DNA of 64,000 nucleotides, from NCBI GenBank assembly GCA_029378245.1, contig JARKIF010000006.1, forward strand, positions 2,666,001 to 2,730,000, given 5' to 3'. Of this stretch, positions 14,238 through 24,773 are shown in pieces. The notes beneath the pieces were generated by a model. That model saw nothing but the letters and a program-made list of their open reading frames with translations. It was not told the origin of the DNA and ran no database searches. This DNA comes from Roridomyces roridus. Its lineage: Eukaryota; Basidiomycota; Agaricomycetes; Agaricales; Mycenaceae. A program made the translations under genes and the position numbers. Each line of letters starts with the position of its first letter. Within the stretch, counting starts at the first letter, position 1.

Positions 14238-14802
14238 ATTACGGTGAAAAACGGAAAGAGGATGTCTTGTAGCGTCGAAAAGAGAGAAAAGTCGTTCAGT
14301 CTATGTGATGGTCGAAACCAAGAGGCGATGAAAATTGACACTGCCAGCGGGATCAAAGATTACACAGCCAAACAACCCCACAGCAGCACCAATCGAGCAC
14401 CAACATGGTGCGTCCATCTTCTCGAACCAAAAGAATGCTTTTGTCCGAAATCCACTTCCCGTGCTTCAGGATTATCCCAGCCTCAGTTTTCACGACCACC
14501 CTGTGGCATTTTCTTACCGTCCTAGACGCAAAGACGACTCCGAAATTGTCATTGTCTGGCAAGGAGGATTCAGGAGTGCAGGTGAAGTTTGAACCGTGAA
14601 ACTGGTTACTGAGTCCTGACACGGAGACTCTCGGAGACCCTGTCGGACATATTCCGTGTGGCAGTGCTGGGGGATTTAAGGTTATCACTGAGACAAAGAG
14701 AGAGACAAAAGGGACTCCTGCTTCTTTCTTAACACGCTCTCTCTCTAGATCTCTCTCTCTCTTCCCGCCACCACTCTCCACCTCGACGATCTTTTTCAGA
14801 AA
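14238..14802. other. Divergent promoter region (DED1 / SRA protein) with a CT-rich tract
   Basis: Both flanking genes start at its edges. Bases 14736-14764 are a CT-dinucleotide run interrupted by aga, giving a strong pyrimidine tract just upstream of the SRA start codon, as is common in fungal 5' leaders. No gene is supported. Confidence 0.55.
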
Positions 14803-15882
14803 ATGCCCCGACCAGACCCGTCAGTCCCTTCGTTCCAAATGATCCTCAAATCCACTGAATGGGTCTATACATAGGAAGATCCACGGAGATGTCCCGGGGA
14901 CCTCCGTTGGGCTGCTATTCGCAGATCGTAGCGATGTTTACGCCTCAGGAATTCATGGCACCATAGAGGCCGGCATCTATCGCTCCGACGATCCAGATGG
15001 CGCATATTCCATCGTCTTAAATAAAGGGTATGAGGACGACGATGATCAGGCCGAGACAATGTAAGTGGCAACTGTCTTCCTTGTATGCACTTCAATTCTG
15101 TTTCTAGAATCTACACTGGTGAAGGTAGCACAAATTCCTTTGGTCCACAATCAGCTTCATTCTGCTTACAGGGAAAGGCAAGCCCGCGAACGGTGAATCG
15201 GTAAGCCGTCTTGACAGCCTTGGATACATTTTCTGAACGTCGTGAGCAGACGAAGCCTGGAAAGGCCCAACAAGGCCACCAGGACATGAAGTCACCCGGA
15301 AACACGGCGCTCCAGCGCAACTGGCGCTCTGGGCGTCCGGTCCGCGTCATTCGCGGTCCCGAGGGCCATATTCGCTATTCACCCGCCGCAGGGTTCGTCT
15401 TGTGCTCTCAAGCATCACCTTGCGCTAATCTCGCTCGCAGTTACCGTTATGATGGCCTCTACTATGTGACAAAGGTATGGGAATCGATTCTTTCATGCCA
15501 ACATCCGCGCTCACAATGTCCAGGTCTGGATGGAAGTGGGCAAATCTGGTTACAAGATGTGTAGATTCGAGCTCGAGGTGACTTCCGTCTGTTTTCAAGG
15601 GGCATGCATACTGACATGCACTCACCCAGCGCGCGACGGACCTTGGGCAGGACCCATTGCCCCTCCACATCACCGGCGAGAAACCCGAAGACAAGTTCTG
15701 GTCTCCGGATGGTGTCGAGATGCTCGCAAATCGCAAGAAGCAGAAGATCGAGAAGCGGCGATCTTCACGAGGATCTGAGGATTCCCCTAACGGAACCTGT
15801 CTCAAAGCAAGAGAAGTTCCGGGAGATTGCAGGTCGGAAGAAAATACCTCTTGGCATGAGCTTCAAGCGCAACTCCAACTGA
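14803..15882 (+). CDS. SRA (SAD/YDG) domain protein, UHRF-like but without RING/PHD
   Basis: A short exon (MPRPDP) is spliced at 14820-14874 to KIHGDVPGTSVGLLFADRSD, the opening of an SRA domain. The core follows: GIHGTIEAGIYRS, DGAYSIVLNKGYEDDDD, IYTGE, NTALQRNWRSGRPVRVIRG, YRYDGLYYV (the YDG motif) and a FELER-like end. In animals and plants SRA domains flip out and read 5-methylcytosine, often in hemimethylated CpG. Here the SRA fold makes up nearly the whole protein, plus a basic tail (NRKKQKIEKRRSS ... GMSFKRNSN). Role as a chromatin or DNA-methylation reader is inference from the family. Six or so introns of about 45-50 nt fit. One-base shifts near 15640 and 15790 are needed. It runs convergent to the PTEN gene, with only about 60 bases between stop codons. 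Confidence 0.88.
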
Positions 15883-15942
15883 GGGTTGAATCCTCCATTT
15901 TCATACTATGGTGCAGGCACCCATGTACTCTTATAATCATAA

Positions 15943-17901
15943 TCAATCTTCAGCTGCTTGCTTCGTCTCCACTGCACCAGAAAGACTCCCCTCTGCAACA
16001 GCCTCAAGAGTGGCTGCTATCCCGGCAGGCTCTCCGGCACTCTCGGCGCTCGACTGTCGCGCCGCCGGCTGCACGCCCTCCACATCCGTCCCCTTCAACC
16101 ACTCCATCTCAATCTCCACATCAACTATCGCAGATCCCACTCCAACCGGAAAATCACATTCCTTCCGCGTCAGCGTGATTTTCGTCGGCGGCGGGGGTGC
16201 TTCCCCCGGCGCAGGGGGTGGCTGCGGCATGTGAAACGTCGGGATGAGCCAGATCCAGCACATGAATATCTGCATTAACTTGAGTCAACAAATACGCATT
16301 AGATATTGAGATTCAATACCTGGCCCATGTAGACCTTGACGCGAACCTCACGCCCCGCATCGAGGACCACACCGCGCTCTTTGGCACTCTGCGTGACGTC
16401 GTACATCGAATTGGCTTCCGACGGCGGGACATCGACCTCGAGTTCTTCCACTTTCGGCACACTCTCGGACATGGAGAGTTGGTCGCGAATGTGTACCCAG
16501 CCGCTTTCCGTCAGAGGATGTAGCGTATATGTCAGCAGTTTTCCATCCTGGAAAGAATGTCAGTGAAGGAGGTGTATAAGAAGTTGACACTGACCTCGGT
16601 CGTAGTCTTCTTTGAATCCTCATCACCGGTCGCACCAAGACGGGCAAAACTCCTGACCATCTTCTTACCGTCCCACTTGCCCTTGTCATCAAATGTTTCC
16701 CTCAACTCATGCCCATCCATGCTCTCCGAGCCTTTCCGCTTTTTACCCATCTTGCCGCTCTCATGACGCGTATGGGCCTCCCACTTCTCCAACAGCCCCA
16801 CGAGCTCGTCATTATACCGCGCAAGCGATACCCATACAGGACCTCTCCCTGTCGGCACAGTCGACCCCGACTTGCCAATGTTCGCGCGATCGATCACGGC
16901 CGTAGCCGCACGCACGAGATTCAGCTTCATCGCTCCCACCTCGTGCATGCGGAGCGTAATCCTTGTTAACCGGACCTTGGGCTTCGCCCGGGGACTGGGT
17001 GACGACCAAAGATGGTCGGGCGCCGCGTGGCCAAGGAGGAGCGCCCAGTAGTGCAGCCACCGCCGTTGGCTCGGAATACTGACGCCTGGTTTCGATGTCT
17101 CGTTATCGTTGGCAGGCTTCATCCGCCGAGCGGTGTGTAGGTCCAGCACGTCTTTGAGCAAATCCGGAAATGTTTTTGAAGTAGGTTTAGGGGATTCAAC
17201 GACGGTTTCGAGCGGCACGGTCGCGTCTTCGTGCTCAATCGCTTTGATCACCTCATTCGTGCGGATTTCAGCCCACTCGGATGCACTAGGGCTTCTTTGT
17301 AGCTTCGGGGCTTCATCGCAAGACAGCAGATATGTGCAAGCGAGGGTCCCCGAGCGCCCCTTGCCGGCTACATGAACATTTAGCATACAAGAAGATGTCG
17401 GGAATGACTGAATACCTTTGCAATGGAGCACAATAACCCGGTCCGGGGAGCCGTCTAGCCACTCTGCCATTTCTCTCGCGGCCAGGGGCATAATAGCCAG
17501 GGGAGGTGCACTGTAACATCTAAGTCGAGTACAGAGTATGCCGGCAACACACACACTGGTGGTCTGGGAATGGATATCGGCTGACACGGCCGTCGAAGAA
17601 GCTCGCAGAGTACGAATTCTCTCGCATAGGACAGAAATTGAACACCCAGAAATTCTTGCCAGTGTCGGTGCTCGAGGAATTTCTTGACTGCGTCGCGATC
17701 GTTTCTATAAAAGCTCTCGAGTCCTTCTGCGGGGTAGCCCATGATTATAATGCGGTCTGTGAGATAAACGAGATCTTGGACCAGTGTGAACTTGGGGTTC
17801 CAGGGTAGATTCAGGTCAGACCGACCTAGCTCGAGGTTGAGGTTCGTATCTTTGAACCGGGCTTTGTTACCAGAGACCAGGCGGCGAATGTAGTCAGTCA
17901 T
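15943..17901 (-). CDS. PTEN-type phosphatidylinositol-3,4,5-trisphosphate 3-phosphatase
   Basis: Lipid phosphatase that opposes PI3-kinase signalling at membranes (yeast TEP1, human PTEN). Start MTDYIRRLVSGNKARF matches the family N-terminus. A 51-nt intron separates NLNLEL from DLVYLTDRIIIMGYPAEG. Next come FYRNDRDAVKKFLEHRH and the P-loop HCKAGKGRSGTLACTYLL, split by an intron near 17365-17415; all the CX5R residues and the two P-loop lysines of PTEN are present. A C2-like domain follows (KVRLTRITLRMHEVGAM ... VWVSLARYN ... KLLTYTL ... VRVKVYMGQIFMCWIWLIPTFHM). It contains a charged insertion (KMGKKRKGSES) and a Pro-rich loop (PPPAPGEAPPPP). The protein ends at KQAAED. I see no frame damage. 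Its start lies about 118 bases downstream of the GPCR-like gene on the same strand. Confidence 0.93.
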
Positions 17902-18018
17902 GGTGGTCGATAATGAAATTCGAGGCCAAGTCGAAAGACGTCATTGAAGTGACATGGGTGGCGGTGTATGCAAAATAACGCCAAATGTGCTAAGAATACA
18001 ATGTGATGCGTGAGCCTG

Positions 18019-19756
18019 CTACTTGCTCCAGAATATGAACCATCGCGCAATCCGGCCGCGCACATCCGATGAGGACCCAAATATGACCACCGGCCCCCAA
18101 GCGACCAGGAGGAGGGAGACATAGTGTGTCGCGAACTTGGTCTCACGGTGTAGCGCAGCATCGACGACGCTCGACAACATGTCAACGGGAAGCGAGAGGG
18201 AGAACAGACTATGCAAGGCCACATGAGCACTGTACAAGATGTCTGGTGAATCAAGACGCACAGTTGGAACACGAGTAGTCGAAATATATGCGGCGTGAAC
18301 TTAGTTACGTGGGCGACATGCGATACTCCTGGAAAAAGAATCAGAATAACAGGGAGAAGACACGGGAACAGACTCACGAGATGGCGCCCTTTCCGTATAA
18401 CTCAGTCGATATGTCTGGTCATCCTCCTCCTCCGGATTCTTGACCTCCAGCCCTGCAGTCCCATGCCCTTCGCTCGTGTCGGGAAGACTAGGTTCGCTGT
18501 CATCCAGCCACGGAATAGAGCCTGGCGTTATATCAACGCTGGTCGACTGTGATGGCTTGCGGCGTTTATCGGGAACGGGCGCAAAAGTAGGCAGGTTCGA
18601 CGACGCGATCGACACTGCATCATCGTCATCCCATCCCGAGTTCGGGTTGGGGTCACTGGGCGGAGGAGCCGGCGTAAACCCGTGGGATATAGATTGTAGT
18701 TTCTGAAAGACGCCACGCGATGTTTTAGACTGCATAGGGAAGGACTCCTGGACAGGTGCGCGACTTCCATCGGCTGCACGACGCATTTGACGGGGAATGT
18801 CGGTTTGATCGCTGCGAGCACGCTCTACATGCTGCAGAGTCGTCATAACCCGTCTGATACAGGTTACTGGAAATGTAAGCTGAAGGGACGAATAAGGCGA
18901 CAGCTGGGCCAGAGTGCGCAATCGTCCGAATCCTAGAGCACATTAACGAACAGCTCCTTCTCTTCCGGATGAGCTCTTACCAGAGGGGATCCATGGCATC
19001 ACAATACATACCATCCGCTGGCTGGACGGCATCGTATTTGATAATGAGAACGACCTAGTACCAGCGAATTCAGGACAGGATAAAGGACACAAGGGACAAG
19101 GTATATGGGTCGCCATCGGAACGACCTAGATTGGAGATGAGCTCAGAAAATGGGTTGAGATAAAAGCACCTACTCCTCGATATTAGGCCACAGCTTTGGC
19201 CGCAAAATATGTAAACTGGTTTGGATACACCAGGCCATGCAAACGCCCCCAGTCTCATAGATAGCGGTGTTCATTATGATCGCCTGGGCTACGACATCCT
19301 TTGAGCGTCCGAAAACTGCAGAATGGAATGCAAGTATGTACCTATGCAGAACGACCTCGGCATAGCAAACGGGTCCAGTCTCCAGATCATCCCTTTGAAA
19401 ATTTAAGGAAAAATTGAACCAAGTACTTAGCGCCTGTCCATAGAAAGAACGAGAGTCTCACCAATGCAGAACGTGAACTCAAGGATGGTTAAAGCCACAC
19501 AGAAAGAAATGGGAATCCATTGGCTTCCAACGAGGGCACCGAGTGCAAGGAGCGTGAAACAAGAGCCAATAGTACCTAGCGGGCGTCAAGGATGGACAAC
19601 AGCAACAGCGATAGCAGAAAACATACCCAAGATGGCGAGAACAAACCATATCAGCTTGAGGGCGAAAAGCATCTCTCAGGGGAAGCAGACCCCAATGGGG
19701 AGCACGAAAAAAGAGGCGACGACGACCGCAGGAAGGAGAACCGGGGTTAAGTACAT
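18019..19756 (-). CDS. Seven-transmembrane GPCR-like fungal membrane protein
   Basis: Start MYLTPVLLPAVVVASFFVLPI gives helix 1. Later exons give helix 2 (WFVLAILGTIGSCFTLLALG), helix 3 (WIPISFCVALTILEFTFCIG), and the loop MIWRLDPFAMPRSFC. Helix 4 is IIMNTAIYETGGVCMAWC and ILRPKLWPN, followed by WRPIYLVPCVLYPVLNSL, KYDAVQPADGMYCD-DPLW, and AHSGPAVALFVPSAYIS. A long Ser/Pro/Asp-rich third cytoplasmic loop runs about 18375-18830, and the last helices are HVTKFTPHIFRLLVFQL and THYVSLLLVAWGPVVIF. The layout of short loops, a long loop before the last two helices and a conserved CD-x-DPLW motif resembles a GPCR-like family that I have seen in mushroom genomes but that has no assigned ligand. It is not clearly a STE3 pheromone receptor. 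Exon borders in the first 150 residues are uncertain. Likely plasma membrane. Confidence 0.7.
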
Positions 19757-20023
19757 TATCTCCAAATTTTTAAGCGAAAATGATCAGCACTAGTTCTTGA
19801 TTCGCGGTCGATATCTTGGAGCTAGCTTGCCAACGGGTCCCGATTTAGGTGTTTCCGGGGTCAAGTGCACGATGAGCGGGCGTGAACTCGGACGAGGGAG
19901 TGAGACGGGGCGCGAAAGGCGCGTCGGGAGGCGTCGGGTCCATGCATAAGGAAAGCCTCCAGTTTCAGAGTTTCAGTCAAGTCGCCTCGTGTATACCTTT
20001 GTTTTGGCCAGATCGGGAACAAG

Positions 20024-20579
20024 ATGACCCTGCTTTCTTTCCTCGTTGTCGAAGACTTGCAGGTTTGAGTGGCCGTACCCCGAGCAGGACCTAGGCCTTA
20101 TTCTTATTCTGCAGCTGCCTCCTGCCTTCACCGTCCGGAGTTCTGATTCCATACAACGAGCCCTCGACCTCGCCTTCGAACGCGACTTTTCGCACATTCC
20201 GGTCCTGGACTCGAAGAGTAAACCACTGGGATATATCGATGTGCCCGGCCTGAAAGCCAAATGGCAAGCAGGGAATGCAGACCCAGTCCGTCGTATCCCA
20301 AGTCTCCCGGAATCGTCTCATCTTTGTAGAACGACAGAGTGGTCGACTACATGAATAAATTTCAGCGTCGAGCATCGCACCCGTACACGCTTATAACACC
20401 AGCCACGCCCCTCACCGAGCTGGAGGAGTTTCCTAAAGAACAACATCTTCGCCATTGGTCGGTCCCTGCAACGGTCTTCCTTGCACGTTCCCTAATCCTT
20501 CAACAGTTACTGACCAAAAACGCCAATTCGTCCTGGGCCTCGTAACCGCTCAAGACTTGGAGACGTTCAAGTCCTGTGA
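20024..20579 (+). CDS. Small CBS-domain-pair protein
   Basis: A short protein of one CBS pair, a fold that usually binds adenine nucleotides and regulates partners. Start chosen at MTLLSFLVVEDLQ. A 58-nt intron joins it to LPPAFTVRSSDSIQRALDLA, then FERDFSHIPVLDSKSKPLGYIDV (first CBS motif). A second intron follows NADP, giving DRVVDYMNKFQRR, and the second CBS is HPYTLITPATPLTELEEF ... VTDQKRQFVLGLVTAQDLETF. A one-base shift near 20430 is needed to pass from LEEF to LKNNIFAI. The C-terminus is uncertain: the family usually stops just after the last motif, and the nearest stop, in another frame, is at 20577-20579; otherwise the frame runs on over the antisense SDR gene. It is divergent from the GPCR-like gene (267 bases). 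Confidence 0.75.
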
Positions 20580-20662
20580 CTGCTCCAAGATCGTAGACTC
20601 GCATTCGGTGTACAATGTCAATATTGTATTTTTTACGCTAATCGGACGGCTCGGCTTCTCAG

Positions 20663-21675
20663 TTATAGCGTCTCGAGCTCTTGGGTCTCCGACAGTCCAT
20701 TCAGAAGACGTCCTTCCATCCCTCCATCCACCAGAACGACCTGCCCGGAGATGTGCCCAGAGATCTTTGTGGAACACAGGCAAACGACCTGAGTTGCGAT
20801 ATCCCATGGCTCTGCCGGTTTCTTCAGGGGTACGCTACCGAGAAAAAAACATCATTTCTTTGGCTCGAGGATGACATTGATTCATACGTTGCAAGAGCCC
20901 GGTGAACGAAGATTGGGTCCTTCAATTTCTCCATTTTCTTCGGGGTCCTGACCCAACCCGGGGCAACGGTATTCACCCGCGCCATTGGTGCGATTTTGAC
21001 GATCTCGTTTTTGAGCGACAGCGTCAGTCCGTACATTATGGCTTGTTGCGGTATCAATCCCTGTGCAGAAGAAAAACGGTCCACCCACCGCTTTTACTGG
21101 CGGCATAATCAGCATGGCCAGCTTCTCCATACTTGCCCGCCGTTGATCCAACGAAAAGGATATTGGCCTTGGATTTTACTTGATCTGGGGCGGAGCTGAG
21201 CTTTCGCAGATATTCCCTCGCCACCAAGAATGACGCTGTGAGATTCGTGTCGATCGTGCTTTGCCATCGCTCAAGCGACATGTCCACCAGCAATTCGTCC
21301 GGTGGCGAAACACCATGATTGACGACGAGGATCCCCACAGGCCCAAAGGGGCCGTCGTTGAATAGCCGCTGTACTTGATCTTCCACGGACAAATCAGCTT
21401 GTACGACGCGCAGCTTCTCTTGAGGTAGTGCACTCAGAGTTCCCGCATTATTGTTGTACTGCGCCGTAACTCGGGCTCCCTGTTCTTGTTTGCACTTTGG
21501 AGCCGATAATTTTTCTTGGCCAAGTTGGCTTACCCAAAAACAAGCGAGCGATTTCTATACCTATTCCACCGCTTGCGCCTGGTTACGCGGTGGTGCGGTG
21601 AGTCGGACCACCATGTGCAGCGAAGACGCACACACCGGTGATGAGAACGTGCGTGTCCTCAAGATCAAGGTCCAT
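20663..21675 (-). CDS. Short-chain dehydrogenase/reductase (SDR), tandem copy 1
   Basis: Classical SDR similar to 3-oxoacyl-ACP reductase types, NAD(P)-dependent, substrate unknown. Start MDLDLEDTHVLITG is spliced at the Rossmann loop to ASGGIGIEIARLFL (the TGxxxGIG cofactor motif spans the intron at about 21597-21646). Then: LVVNHGVSPP (NHG in place of the usual NNAG), STIDTNLTASFLVAREYL, LFVGSTAGKYGEAGHADYAASKS (catalytic Ser, Tyr and Lys: S, Y-A-A-S-K), ARVNTVAPGWVRTP, and HISGQVVLVDGGMEGR. It ends LSETQELETL. A one-base insertion near 20890 breaks the frame (ALAT/MNQCHP). It is nearly the same in layout as its neighbour at 21824-22893, so the two arose by tandem duplication. Confidence 0.9.
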
Positions 21676-21823
21676 GATGATGGTGTAGGCTGGTTTGAGG
21701 CTGGTGTAGGATAGAGTCACTGAGTGGTGTGGATTTCGGGGTCCCGCTCCGTTCCGTCGCCCATGTGCCGATCAATTGCCATTTAGGAAGTACAACGCTC
21801 ATGGACTGATATGGTAATTTTCC

Positions 21824-22893
21824 TTAGTAGTCCTCCAGAGTTCCGTCGGAGGCCTGTCGGTTCAGTAGACGCCCTAAAGTCACCGTCATTAGATGTTTAA
21901 AAAATATTTATGTAAGTGGGAGACGGTTACCTTCCATCCCTCCTTCGACCATCAAACATTGGCCAGTGACATGGCCGGACAACTTTGCTGACGACAAGAC
22001 GGCGATTTGGGTCGCAACGTCCCAGGGTGATGCAACCTTCTTGAGTGGTGTTCTACCGACGGATGAGTTTCATTGGAAAGTACGGGGAAGAAACGTACGA
22101 AGCAAGGGCACGATACACAATGACAGGATCTTTGAGTGCTTCCTCGGCCATTGGAGTTTTGACCCTACGTGATCTGAACAATTGTCTCCAGACTCGGGTG
22201 GCGAGCTCACCATCCAGGAGCCACACAATTTACCCTGCCTTGGGCAGCGATCTTGACAATCTCGTTCTTGAGCGATAGTGTCAGTCCGTACATCAAGGCT
22301 ACAATGTCTGAGAAAGCACAACAAGATAACTGGATTCAGCTCACCGCTCTTCGTACTGGCATAATCTGCATGCCCCGCCTCGCCGTACTTGCCCGAGGTC
22401 GATCCAATGAACAAGATGGAAGCCTTCTCCTTGAGTGCCTCGGAGGCCAGCTCAAGCTGGCGGAGATACTCCCGGGCGACGAGGAACGAGGCCGTGAGAT
22501 TAGTGTCGATCGTACTCTGCCATCGCTGGAGGGACATGTTCGCCACGGGCTCGTCCGCCGTGGGCCATACGCCGTGGTTAATGATGACGACTTGCACTGG
22601 CCCCAAAGCGCGTTGTGCCTCTGTGAATACGCGTGCAGTGTCTGTCTCGTTCGAGAGGTTACCCTGTGCTGGAAAGACCCGTTCCGATCCAAATTCTTCG
22701 ACCAACGGGGCGATGGTGGACGCAGTTGTGTTGTAGTGAGCGGTCACTTTGGCTCCTTGCTCTGGTTGTCTTCAGACGAGGCGCCGGGGGATATAGTTCG
22801 TTGCCTACGGAGAAATACACGCGCAGCTTCAAGGCCGATTCCACCGCTCGCACCAGTGATGAGGACATGAACGTCTTGCAGTTCGAGATCCAT
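21824..22893 (-). CDS. Short-chain dehydrogenase/reductase (SDR), tandem copy 2
   Basis: Paralogue of the SDR just downstream on the same strand. Start MDLELQDVHVLITG is followed, without the intron seen in copy 1, by ASGGIGLEAARVFL. Then: VVIINHGVWPTADEP, MSLQRWQSTIDTNLTASFLV (the WQSTIDTNLTASFLV part is shared exactly with copy 1), LFIGSTSGKYGEAGHADYAS-TKS (catalytic Ser-Tyr-Lys present), LMYGLTLSLKNEIVKIA, GRVNCVAPGW, and GHVTGQCLMVEGGMEGR. It ends LEDY. Unlike copy 1 it has an intron inside the PGW/VKTP junction (about 22148-22205). I found no need for a frameshift. NAD(P)-dependent oxidoreductase; substrate unknown. Confidence 0.9.
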
Positions 22894-23118
22894 TGCGCAG
22901 GAAGGAAGGAAGGAGTAACTTGCCCGGTCCCACACTGCTACACCCTCTCGACCAGTCGAAGACGCGGGCTGCCGACGGAAGGAGTCGAGAAGTTGATCTT
23001 GAGGTCATGTGGACGCGCCGCGAGTCGTCAGTGAGAGTTTGCCGGTTCGGCGCCTCTATCGGAGTCTAAATGCCCAACCAACCCTCAAACTCGATCGCGT
23101 TCTTTTTCCTTCTCCCTC

Positions 23119-24552
23119 ATGTCGCCGGTCGCCTTTCTCGATTTGTCCTTCCTCTTCTCCATATTCTTCCTCGCCGCCCTGGCTACGCCCAGCAGAATGA
23201 AAGCGAAAGTGCACTACCCGCAACACCCCTCGTCTCCAAACATTTCGCGTACCCAAGTGGAATAGTACGCGCCGTTCTCGCTTCCAACCATCTCGCTCTT
23301 AGCCTTCGGGTTTGTTCCAGCCCTACCAAGTAGATCCAGATCCAGACTCTCAATCCGTGCGCGGGCCCCAGATGGGGTACAATCTCTGCAACGCGACCAC
23401 CGAAGGCCCGACGTCTGAATGTCAGACTCTGGTGATGAACAATGCGAGCGGTCAGTTTTGGGTCGCGATTTTGACTACCCGCTGACCCTCCACCGAAGAT
23501 TTCTGCGTCTGGGCACCAATGATGCCTGACAGCACCATAGCGGATACCGAAGGCGTGGAAGTGGCCTGGTGCTCGATGGCCGGACGTGGCACGCGTCTGA
23601 TACCTCCTGGCGCATTGCAGGGTGTCCAGTTATGAGGACCAGCGCATATGTCCAGGTTTGAATCCGTCTTTTTCTCTGTGTTTCGTGGGTTGACTTGTTG
23701 AAGGTGGTTGGGTACATTGACCAGACGTTGATCAACATGCAAACTGACGATGCTGGAGGCGAGCTGGGTACGTTTGACGCGTCGTTATTGAATTCGACTG
23801 AATATTTGCTCAGATCCACACGGTGCTGGTTCGTGTAACGCCCTCCAATACCTGCCGTTATTCTAATTCTTTCTCGAGATTTCCGCGGGAATCCTCTCGG
23901 CGCGCTGGTCTACTCGAACGCATGGAGCAACGACAGCGACGCATTTACCCAGGTCATCGAATGGCACAAGTGAGCCGACTATTGAATGCCCCGTCGCAGA
24001 ACTGACAACTCAAACAGCTTCATGGGCGGCAACCAGTTCTGTTTCAAGGCCTGTGACCCGACCAACCCCAACGCATCTCTCTACTGCAACCACGTCTACG
24101 ACCGCATGGGATGCGACTACAACGCACCCAACGACGCGCAGAACGGGACCTTTGAGTCGTGTCAGGGGGATGTACAAGATTTCCCTGGCGTCTACACCGT
24201 GAATGGGACCGCCGTCACATATACGCAGCCGCCAAAGACTTTGGGGCCGATTACCACGGTGCCATATGAGCCGAGAGTTCCCGCCAGCAGCAGCTGCACA
24301 ACGTATGCCAGCACCGATTTATTCGAGGCGTTGGAGGCGGCAATGTCCACTATGAGTGCATCTAGTGCGATTCCAGGCGCGGTGCCTACTGGTGGTCCTG
24401 TGGGTTATAATAGCGCGACGTTGCGGTTCGCGGGTGCGAGTGCTAGTGGGATGCCCAGTCCGACGGGAACGCCTAGTGCGGCGCGCGGGTTGAGCGTGAA
24501 TGTATTTTTTGTTCTTGGGGCCGTGTTGGCGGTGGTGGCGGTTGGATTGTGA
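23119..24552 (+). CDS. Secreted, probably GPI-anchored glycoprotein ('macrofage activating glycoprotein' family)
   Basis: The ATG at 23119 gives a signal peptide (MSPVAFLDLSFLFSIFFLAA). A one-base shift near 23178 leads into the mature start YAQQNESESALPATPLVSKH, which fits this mushroom protein family. Conserved blocks follow: YQVDPDPDSQSVRGPQMGYN, DFCVWAPMMPDS, WCSMAGRGTRLIPPGALQG, VVGYIDQTLINMQTDDAGGE, DFRGNPLGALVYSNAW, EWHNFMGGNQFCFKACDP, YDRMGCDYNAP and FPGVYTVNG. Many Cys residues suggest disulfides. The C-terminus is Ser/Thr/Pro-rich and ends in a hydrophobic tail (VFFVLGAVLAVVAVGL), typical of GPI addition. A second shift is needed near 23634 (GVQ/MRTSAYVQ). The family name comes from a Cryptococcus protein; the molecular role is unknown. 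Cell surface or wall location is inferred. Confidence 0.85.
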
Positions 24553-24773
24553 TTTCGTTTCTACTTTCCTGGGATTTGGGCACTGTACTATTACTCACTG
24601 CATGTCTTGTAGCATTACTACTCTTGTATACATGCTATTGTTTCGGAGAACTTGGTGGAGCAGTCACAGAAGAGATTCACTCTGGCCATTGCGTGCGGAT
24701 AAAATTATAATTGCCCAGAGGTAAAGACATGCGTTTCTATACAATACATACAATGTCCAATGCTATCCGTTCA

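Noticed and set aside
20580..20874. Extended C-terminus of the CBS protein
   Set aside because: The open frame continues but is antisense to SDR copy 1 and unlike other CBS-pair proteins, which end just after the second motif.
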